Shown one piece after another: positions 55,607 to 64,000 of a stretch of 64,000 nt of DNA. The stretch is from Microthyrium microscopicum (lineage: Eukaryota; Ascomycota; Dothideomycetes; Microthyriales; Microthyriaceae). Each line of letters starts with the position of its first letter. The first letter of the stretch is position 1. The notes beneath the pieces were generated by a model. The model searched no databases. It had not been told where the DNA came from and worked only from the letters and a program-made list of their open reading frames with translations. Where the stretch lies: NCBI GenBank assembly GCA_010405405.1, contig MU004233.1, forward strand, positions 1,625,122 to 1,689,121, in the 5' to 3' direction. The position numbers were made by a program, and so were the translations under genes.

Positions 55607-57336
55607 CTAGAATGGCGGAGTTTGACCGATTTTACGAAGAGCAGTACCCCAGGCTGTGAATACCGACGCTCGTAGATTATCCGCCGTGGATCTGATTGAG
55701 TTATTCGACTGGTTTTCAAAAACAATCAAACTCTTGGAGTTGGTTTCATATTTGGGCCATTTCACCGCCTTGAAGTCTATCGAACAGTCAGTTTCTGGTC
55801 CCATCGAAAAACATCAAAAGCATGCTTACCTTTTGGATTGTTCGGCGAAAGTCTATACGCGAAAGAAATCCAGCTATTCATCATCGCAATAGCAACTGCA
55901 TCATCGCCAGGAGTATGCCCACTCAGACTAGTTACTTCTCCAAACACATACGGCAATTCAGCACCATGCGTCACGCCAATTCTCTCAGCGACTTCTGGGC
56001 TCAATCCTGGATATTCATAGGTTAAATTCACCCAGCCGAGCGGCGGCTGCTGTCGGAAGCTATACCCCCAGGTATTCGCCTTTCTACTTGCGATTTCCAG
56101 AAGGGTGTGTTTTCCTAGCTCGAAGTAGGCGTCAGTATAGATGGCGTTTGCAGGCCAGAAGGCTGTAGGTGCTGTTGGATCTGCTTCGACTCCTTTGCCG
56201 AGACGAGCGGGGGTACTGGCATAGTAGAGGTCAACTAGATCTGCTGCATCCTGCGTGTTGTTGTTCAGAGCGGGAGCGAGAAAGGCTATCAGGTCATCGC
56301 GGCTTGGAAGGTTGAACGGATCTGGTAAAAATATCGCTCCCTCGTCGAGATTGGTGCCATGGATTATGGGCAGATGCGCAAACTGTTCCGTCTCGACGAG
56401 ATAAGTAAGATTTGCATCAAACCAGTCATTGTCAATCGTATAATCGATCTCCGCCGCACTGACGAGCAGTGGCGCAATTAAGTCATACGGGACTTGTCGA
56501 AGGCACTCGAGACCTCGAACTCCTGTACAATTGGTTTGTTGAAGCAGATCCGCATAGGTCGATGCACCAGCTTCAGCGTCGAGGGCGAGTGGAAAGTATG
56601 GAGATCCTGGGGCTCCGGATTGAGTTATCATTCCTTGAAAGTAGTTGCCGCTTTCATTTCTTATATAGGCGTAGTGAAGTTGCGCCCAGGCATTTGCTGC
56701 TCCAGATGATTCCCCAAAGATGATGACTTTCCCCGGATCACCGCCGAAACCTTTGATGTTATCATGCACCCATTTCAGAGCCAGATATTGGTCTTTGAGG
56801 CCCAGATTCGTTACGCCAGCAGCAAGAAAAGTAGGATTATTCAAGAAGCCGAATCCACCCAGTCTGTAGTTTATGCCCACGTATATGATGGGTTCATCGA
56901 TGGAGATGGAATGCTGGACTAACGCAGTGCCATTGTAAAAGATGGACTGCCCGTTCAAATTCGCGCCTCCATGGATGAAGAAGAGGACCGGTAGAGAAGA
57001 ATGGTTCTTAATGGCGGTAGGTCTGATGATGTTGAGAGTTAGACAGTCTTCGCTGAGACCATTGTATTCCTCATAGATGGATAGCTGAGGACAACCAGGA
57101 CCATAGGAGCTGGCATTGTAAACATGACTGGAATTTGAAGGCAATGGCTTCGGATCTGAGAATCGCAAGTTTCCAATTGGAGGCTCTGCGTATGGGATAC
57201 CGAGGAACTGGTCTAACGTTGATATAGAAGAGTTCCCATAGAACGTGCCACTGGGACTTTCTGCTTTTGGAGTTTTCAAAGCGTCAGACGTCGCAGTATA
57301 AATAATGAGCAATGCTCGTAAGCTCAAAAGCTGCAT
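55607..57336 (-). CDS. Secreted type-B carboxylesterase/lipase, 558 aa
   Basis: Minus-strand exons 57336-55830 and 55776-55607 (intron 53 nt). A signal peptide (MQLLSLRALLIIYTATSDAL) starts an alpha/beta-hydrolase of usual length. FLGIPYAEPPIGNLRF and SEDCLTLNI are the type-B signatures. The oxyanion loop HGG lies at ~122-124, the nucleophile Ser at ~210 in GESSGA, and the catalytic His probably in THGAELPYVFG. About fifteen N-x-S/T sites. It hydrolyses esters (fatty-acid, feruloyl or xenobiotic) outside the cell; the substrate is not predictable. The 3' exon is supported by an in-frame join and a coding-like C-terminus (FTAWGTALRKIGQTPPF). Confidence 0.93.
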
Positions 57337-58847
57337 TTTCTAGCGAGGGGGCTGGGTGTAGAGCTTCAATACGAACACTGTGGATTCCCAATGCAAGATG
57401 CTAGACACTTCTAACAGATGGTCGTAATTCTATAACTCGATTCATCAACAGACCATCGTCTTACAAAATGGAGTGGAAGAATGTTTGAATTACGTAGTAT
57501 CGGTTAATGGCTTGAGGAGAAGTTCTCCAGCCATATACGATGGCGAATAAGAGGTTAGCTGCTCCTGTGGCTGCATGAAGAAGTGCTAGTTCAATTCGGA
57601 AAAGGTGCATGACGAAGCATATAAAAAGCCAGCTCATCCTACGAAGTCATATTTTACTCGCAAGTTAGAGGCTGTCGTCGGAGGAGCAGGCCTGACCAAG
57701 CTGAGAGGTATGATTTTTCGTCGAGGATCTGGAAGGTAGGTATCAATTTCACCATTCTTGTGAGAAGGTGCGGTTGTTACCTATCGGCTGCACATCAAGT
57801 GAAATTATACGTACAGTGTCTTACACTATAGACACTATGATTGTTACCTACTGGCTTCGGTCGGATATCTGGTGCTGATATTCTCGCAATTTAATCCAGT
57901 GCGTGAGTAGATATCAAAATTTGTATCCTCGCGTGTAGGTAGTGAGGAGATTCTGGTGGCATAGTCACTGGTATCACTGCTACTTCAAAGCTGTCCAGTA
58001 GCAGGGCATAGAACTAGGCTATATGGACTATCCGGTACATATTGTAGACATACCCCTAACTCTGCAAAAACAATACAAACCTGGCATCGACACCACGTTT
58101 TGGACCATTGAGTATGTGAAAGCCAAGGCGGATCTACGACTACATACCATTCTTTTGTATATACCTATCTTTCATAGTCTGATGTATACAATTATTCAAA
58201 GCAATGTCGAACAGGTAATGTGACCGAGGCTACGTTTCAGAGGAATGGTACTGCTATATCACCTGTTTTACTGTACTTTGCCCTGCTTTCTTGGAAATGG
58301 GTCTTCCGAAATTGAGGTATTCAATGACTTGAGAGACTACTATGGGGACGAATAGCTGCATCAACACAATATCAGTGATTATAATTGTTAAATAAAAACA
58401 GAGATCCAAAGATGATTTTGACCTATAATAAGATTCATACGGGTCCAATCAATATGGATTGACACCATGGCGATTGACATCCTCTTCGAGTTTCTGCTGA
58501 TCGGTTTATGCCGTAGCGACAAGTATCAAATCGTTCTTCGAGAATCTAGTGAGAAGAATGAGGCTCTTTTCTGGGTTTACTTATTGTCTGTTGATTAATA
58601 TAGCAGGCTCATTGAACGCAGCAAATAATGCCTATAGTATTTTGATTGAATGGGATATCCGAGGACAGTGCGCAGTAAATATAATTTACTCTAAGTTATA
58701 CCGGGCTACTACCACCGAACCAAAAGTGAAGTTCGATTTTTTGGTATTCAAACTGTGAGATGCGCCTGTAAGAATCTTCTCGAAAGTCAAGGGATCCACT
58801 CTCGTTTTTTATTTTCCTGGTTCTTGAGAGTCCGTAGCTTGTCGAAA
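57337..58847. other. 1.5-kb intergenic, divergent promoters
   Basis: Lies between the carboxylesterase (minus) and the glucanase (plus), both secreted. Frames at 58023-58223, 58254-58448 and 58549-58758 overlap and have no motifs. No repeat or RNA gene seen. Confidence 0.5.
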
Positions 58848-61427
58848 ATGAAGCTTTCCTCTCTTTTAAGCCAAATCGGCTACTTCGCTGCGCTTTCATG
58901 CGCCAGTGTTGTTGAATCAGAAAGCGTCGAACAGGCCACCCAATCGCCAGCAGCTTCCGCATACTGGTTCGAGAACGTAAAGCGCACTGGAGGCACAACC
59001 TTCCGAAACGTCAAGGAATACGGTGCCAAAGGCGATGGTGTCACAGACGATACAGCAGCTATTCAAAAAGCCATTGCCGGACGGGGCGGCGGAGGAGGAT
59101 TTTTCTCAACCACCAGGAACCTCGTATACTTCCCAGCAGGAACATACGTAGTCAGCAGCGGTCTGAAAGCCAGCTCGTGGTCCGTATTCCAAGGAGACCC
59201 AATAAATCGACCCGTTATCAAGGCCAGCGCTGGCTTCAGTGGCACTGTCCTCCTTAGAGGTTCCGTTGGAGCAAGCAGTGGTCTTGCAGACTTTTTCCGC
59301 ACAGTCAAGGATCTGGTTTTCGATACAACTGCTGTGCCAAGCAGCAAGAGTCTTGCGATCATCCTCTGGTCCCTAAGTCAGGGTTCGCAGATTCAAAATG
59401 TTCTTTTCAAGATGGCGCCCGGAGCTGGCGCCACAGGCCATATCGGAATTCAATCAGTTGGAGCTAATTCCCCAACTTTCCTGAATGATTTGGAGTTCCA
59501 GGGTGGCCATATTGGCATGTCCATCTCGGATACTCAATATCAGTTCAAGACCATGGTTTTCAAGGGTGAGTATCTCCTGGATTGCTACGTACATCACTGA
59601 AAGCTCACACAAGATAGGTTGCACTATCGGTATCAAGGTGAATCAAATGCTTGTCGGCACTGGACAAAATCTCCACTTCGATGGAGTGGGCACTGGTGTA
59701 GATTCTACTGCTACCGGAACAGCTCACTTCAATTTGATCGACTCGACCGCAAAGAATACTAAGGTTGTTTTTTCTGGTGCAGGCTCCGCCGTGAACACGG
59801 TAGCCCTCCAGAACGTCAAAGTTGATGCAACAGTGCCAGTTGTAAGTCTATTCTCCCAGAAAAAAGCAACTTCAAACACATCAAGTTGTTCATGAAAGGA
59901 GTCAGGAACTAATTCAGACCCTAGACCGTCCGAATTGGTGGCGCCTCCTCCTTAACTGGATCCGTGGCAGCTGGCCAAACCTGGCTCAAGGGCGGCAAGT
60001 ACGCAGCAGGTGCAGCAGGTAAATCCGTGTCTCCTGGCGAGCTCATCCCAACTCCCCGTGGAGCAAACCTCGTCGACAGCACCGGTGCCTTTGTGACCGT
60101 AGTCCCACCAACATACAAGGAATTCACCGTTGATCAAGTCATCAACGTCAAGGAATCTGGCGCACGTGGTGATGGCACCAGCGACGATACTGCTGCCATC
60201 CAAGCAGCGGTCACCGCCGCGGCTGCGAAGGGCTCACTGTTGTTCTTCCCTTTCGGCACCTACATCATCTCAGACACCATCAAGGTTCCCAAAAACAGTC
60301 GATTGGTCGGCGAAGCCTGGACTCAATTGAGAGCCACAGGTGCCAAGTTCGGAAGCATCGGAAGCCCAAGACCTATGATCAAGATTGGAGAACCCGGAGA
60401 TGTTGGTATGTATAACGAACTGGAAGATGTACGTTCTTGACTTTTCTAACTCGATTATTCTCTTAGGTCTTGCGCAAATGAGCACTTTCATCCTCGATAT
60501 CAAGTCCTCCTGCCCTGGCCTCAAGCTTCTTGAAATCAATATGGCCGGTACTAAGCCCGGTGATGTTGGCTTCTACGACATCCACTTCCCTCTAAACCAG
60601 GGAGGTGTCATTGCTAAATCTGCTGGCTGCACGTCTGCTGGAAACTGTCCTTCAGTTCACGTTTCGGTCCACATGACGCCAACTTCATCGGTATACTGGG
60701 AGAACACTTGGGTATCCGACGCTGGTGGCAGTCAATCCAAGACCGCTAATGGAGGCGGTTTCCTCGTTGAATCTCAAGGTGGAACCTGGATTAATGGACT
60801 CGGTTCAGGTTAGTAATTGCCCAGGGAGACTACTCAAGAAACTTGAGATTGTCATAATGGAGCAACGAGATCAGCTGCTAATAATGATACAGAGCACAGC
60901 GCCATGTACCAAATCGCCATTCACAAAGCCAAGGGCGTCTATCTTGGTGTAATGCAATCCGAGTCCGCCTACTGGCAAGTACAAACCAAAGCCGCCGTAT
61001 TCAACCCCGGCTCTTGGGCAAGCGCTCTACTTCCCGGCGAGCCAAACTTCAGCTGGTGCGCAACTGGCGATGGATCTGTAAGTTCAATTTCTCATATGTA
61101 GCGATAACATCAACTAATCTTTCTTTCCTCTAGTGCCGTGTTGGCCTCTACCAGTACGTAACCGACTCCACCGATGTCCATCTCTATAGCGGTGGCTTCT
61201 GGAACTTCCCATGCGCCTCGCCTACTTGCCAGACACACGCCACTGTCTACGCCAACAACACTAAGCTGTTCGTTTGGGGCCAAGGTGTTATCAATTCAGT
61301 CAACATGATTGCAGAGCAGAGGGGCGGAGCGGTCACCGCTGCGGTGCCACGTACGGCTAATGTTGGTTCCAACTTCAATGGACTTACCCCCAGTGTTTTG
61401 GCCGCGTACTTGAGACAGAGTGCTTAA
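58848..61427 (+). CDS. Glucan 1,3-beta-glucosidase, GH55, 747 aa
   Basis: Six exons: 58848-59565, 59618-59841, 59925-60405, 60467-60808, 60893-61077 and 61134-61427. All joins keep frame (introns 52-84 nt). A signal peptide (MKLSSLLSQIGYFAALSCAS) is followed by two right-handed beta-helix modules. Each starts with the same pectate-lyase-3 motif: FRNVKEYGAKGDGVTDDTAA at ~residue 50 and INVKESGARGDGTSDDTAAI at ~430. That twin arrangement and the length are characteristic of GH55. Other family features are GGGFLVESQGGTWINGLGSE and VYLGVMQSESAYWQ. It releases glucose from the non-reducing end of beta-1,3-glucans (own wall, storage or plant callose). The start is set by the signal peptide; upstream in-frame codons from 58755 add a non-signal extension. 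Confidence 0.93.
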
Positions 61428-61701
61428 TTCAGTAGCATATCTCCTCAAATACTTTAAAATTTACTCTTTGAATCAATATAGCGAATCTTTGAAACAAGAT
61501 GAAATGAATGTCTTTGAACATGAAGTATTTCTATGAAGAAGTAGAGTCGAACAATTTTCGTTGACTCAGAGGGAAGGTTATGAATAAGTCAAGATCAGGT
61601 CTTCGTCACTGCAAGATTCTGAGACGAATAACATACACCACGGAAATTATACACCTGTTACAGAATAATGTAACCAGTTCTAACTTATGCATAGCACAAA
61701 A

Positions 61702-62740
61702 CTAATCATAAAGATCTAAAAGCGCCTCCTCCATCCCTTGACTGTACCGCTGTGCTCCGATCCCCCGACACAGCTCCCATACCTTCGCACTCGGCCGCCA
61801 GTCCTTAACTTGCCAGTAAAGTCTTCGCTTCTCAGGACCAAAGCCACTCTCTCTGTCAAGCCATACATATTCGTGCCCGACTGCTGCATACTCCACTCCC
61901 CAGTCCCACCGCTTAGCGACTTCATCATTGCATTCTTCCAGCTCAGTCAGCAGCGAGGCGAAACCAAGATTTGGCATTGAAATATAAGCTCGGGCAAATG
62001 CCTCAAGCAGCGCTTCAGCTTTCCGAGTGGGATCAGTGCGGAACTTGAACCAGCTGTAATCGTCCTCGTCGCGGCCGTACTGGGAATCTGGGTTTTCGGA
62101 CTCGGAGCTGGTGAAGAGATTTGGGACTGTGTCGCCGTGCATTTCTGCGTCGCTATCGACATCTTCAACTGGATCTTCCGTTGCTTCAGCTCTTGTCAAT
62201 GATTTGCACCAACAACTCGTCCATTGCCTTGAATGGTTTATCCGTATCGCCAAATCCACAGATTTTGGGCCAGGCTGTGAGATCTCCGCCAGCATAGGAG
62301 TGGTCAGCCAGACACATCAGTAAATTGAATGCGTATACAGGTCCATTGGCTGGAGCCTCGAGTAAAGTCTTGACGCTAGGAAGGAGGGTGACGATAGCAG
62401 CGGAAAATTCGTCGGCAGTTGGTGAAAACATGCCGAAGTCCATTCCGGGAATTCTCTTTTCTAATTTGTTATACGTTTCGCGGGCCTTCTTGCAAGTTGT
62501 AGCGTAGATCTTGGCATTGGCTTTCTTGCTGGCTTCGACATTGCTGCTATTGCTGTTTTCAATTTTGTTATCGAAGAGCGTATTTTGCTTCAAAGGAACA
62601 GCTCTTTTTTTGGTCGATGTTGTCTTTTTAGAGCTCGTAGCTTTCGTGGTTCGGGGTTTTTTGGCAACTGGTTCTGGAGACTGGTTCTTCTGATCCTCCA
62701 CCAGCACTTCCGCATTGACTCGTTTTCTGAGAGTAGGCAT
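61702..62740 (-). CDS. Unrecognised basic/acidic protein gene with a frame change, ~340 aa
   Basis: The minus strand opens at ATG 62740 with a Lys-rich, nuclear-type N-terminus (PEPVAKKPRTTKATSSKKTT) and a helical part (FSAAIVTLLPSVKTLLEAPA). It reaches KPFKAMDELLVQIIDKS and a TGA at 62186. An overlapping frame continues from the same place with EDVDSDAEMHGD, WFKFRTDPTRKAEALLEAFA and WELCRGIGAQRYSQGMEEAL to 61702. Composition and length suggest one gene. Either an intron (for example GTGGAT near 62259 to CAG near 62169, in frame) or a single-base shift near 62190 joins them. The first option loses a stretch that itself looks coding. No family recognised. Confidence 0.55.
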
Positions 62741-63648
62741 GACTGCTAAGATTTTTCAAAAGTATTCGACAGGATAAGAGGTAAAAAATGTGGGCAGAGG
62801 GAATCTGTTAAGCTGAGAACGCGTCTTTGGTCTGGCGACGTGTTCTGGTCCGGTCATAAAGCCATCTTTTTCAGGGGCTAAGGAAATTGAAAGACCAACC
62901 TCGCAAAATCTTTTAGATGGCCATCAATGCGCGGTCTTCTGGGAATTTTACCTTGCTCCTCAAACCTGACCAATTTCCAGTCGACGGGTAGGCTTCAACT
63001 AGCTGCCTTTATCAATCCTCGTCCTGTCAAGAGTTGTTCGGAGCTCAGGCGAATGCCCGAACCTGCACAAACAGTCAAGACAGTCTACCATCGGCAATGG
63101 ATTTGGGTTCTTGATCATAAATAATTGACACCAGATTGACCATCCAAGTCGATCTAAGCCATTCAGTACGATCTGAAGACGCAGTGGGATATACCCTGGA
63201 CTGCTAGAGATGGGGAGGTTCATAACAAATTTGCCCGATACCCAGTCGACAATATACAGCCTGTGAGCAACAGTTCCCAGTAGGGTTCTCGACAGAAATG
63301 CTGATCACTTTCCTCAACTGATATAATCATTTTGTGTATGGGGACATAATAATTATGAAGGCCAGATTGATTGATCAAAAGAAACAACTTAACAAGGAGT
63401 ATATCGTTTGGTGGACAATCTGATACCAGCTGCTCGCGGTTCGTATCAGAGTCCCGTGGCATGAAATGCTACAGCTTTTGGATTCAGGTGGAATGCCGCT
63501 GGAGCATATCAGATTTCGAAGAGCTTGGAGTTTTCATCAGAGTAAGATCTGGTGGCGCCTCATGTATCGTGAATTTTCTGATGTTAAAGAGTGCGAGCAT
63601 GGAGATGTTGTTGAACAAGAGATATACTGATCTTTAGGCCTCTAAAAG
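62741..63648. other. Region before the edge P450
   Basis: Upstream of the minus-strand gene and of the P450 fragment. The segment 63480-63640 may contain decayed or unspliced 5' parts of the P450 (FRRAWSFHQ resembles a C-helix WxxxR region), but frames are interrupted and I could not build a gene. Confidence 0.35.
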
Positions 63649-64000
63649 CTCTTGGACCTGGAAGGCCGCTTTCCGCTCTTCATGTGGTTTGTTGAGCAGA
63701 TCCCATTAAAGCCACTTCAGCATTTTTTCAATGGACCAGATCGGCTTTACAAATGTGGCACGGATGCATTCAACAAGTATATCAATCTTTTTGGCCGGAC
63801 TTCAAATCGCAAGGATATAGTTGCCAGAATGCTTGAAAAGCCGGCTAAGGGGGTGGAAGGACTATCGGATTATCTGGTTGCACTAGAAATCGCCAATTTG
63901 ACCTTTGCGGCCACTGACACTACATCAGTTGTTCTAACATTCCTATTCTGGGAGCTGGCTCGAAATTCACAATTACAAACGAAATTGAGAACTGAATTAC
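63649..64000 (+). CDS. Cytochrome P450, middle part, cut by window edge
   Basis: An open frame from CTC 63649 (just after an in-frame TAA at 63643) continues past the end of the window. It reads LLDLEGRFPLFMWFVEQIPL, then PDRLYKCGTDAFNKY, and near the edge FAATDTTSVVLTFLFWELAR. The last is the I-helix oxygen-activation motif (A/G)x(D/E)T(T/S). TKLRTEL corresponds to the start of the J-helix. The exon probably begins at a splice acceptor close to 63648, or the gene is a remnant. It is not closely similar to the CYP52-like gene at 22.7-24.4 kb. Clan or family cannot be set without the heme-binding part. Confidence 0.7.

Overview
The window is nuclear DNA of a filamentous ascomycete (Pezizomycotina; class not resolvable from sequence alone). 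The evidence is many short GT-AG introns of about 40-95 nt, a transposon whose interior is drained of CpA/TpG in the manner of repeat-induced point mutation (RIP), a HET-domain remnant, and typical fungal families (GH55 glucanase, CYP52-like P450, CE16 esterase, amino-acid permeases, 2EXR/F-box-like proteins). Coding coordinates below are outer limits; exon boundaries are given in the evidence and were worked out by hand from splice signals and frame.

Layout. 1-7 kb: the 5' part of SUA5 (minus strand, cut by the window edge), a broken and an intact copy of a 2EXR-like gene, and a Kin1-like kinase that has lost HRD and DFG residues. 7.6-9.4 kb: a membrane-anchored, lectin-like protein. 9.4-13.6 kb: a decayed HET gene followed 10 bp downstream of its last frame by a 3.1-kb Mutator-like transposon with 83-bp inverted ends and a 9-bp target duplication. 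14.9-31.6 kb: GAP-type permease, a tiny secreted protein with a repeated 24-nt exon, a mitochondrial helical protein, a NADAR-domain protein, a P450, a DnaJ-C-terminal-like protein with no J domain, MCM2, and a tail-anchored protein with an internal duplication. 32.3-39.7 kb: two unrelated MITEs, each sitting about 220-270 bp upstream of a start codon (the UBR7/mlo2 homologue and a methionine-type permease), with a Cys-rich single-pass membrane protein between them. 40.2-46.1 kb: a tandem array of four 2EXR-like genes, the last one broken. 46.5-64 kb: CE16 acetylesterase, (6-4) photolyase-type gene, DsbA/FrnE-like oxidoreductase, CorA/Mnr2-type Mg transporter, secreted type-B carboxylesterase, GH55 exo-beta-1,3-glucanase, an unrecognised basic/acidic protein with a frame break, and the middle of another P450 running off the edge.

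The genes do not look like one pathway or a secondary-metabolite cluster. They mix housekeeping (SUA5, MCM2, UBR7, photolyase, CorA) with accessory, fast-evolving material (2EXR arrays, HET remnant, transposons, secreted and surface proteins). The most noteworthy signals are the sharply bounded RIP inside the transposon with spared ends, the repeated micro-exon gene, the degenerate Kin1-like kinase, the J-less DnaJ-like protein, and the two promoter-proximal MITEs.
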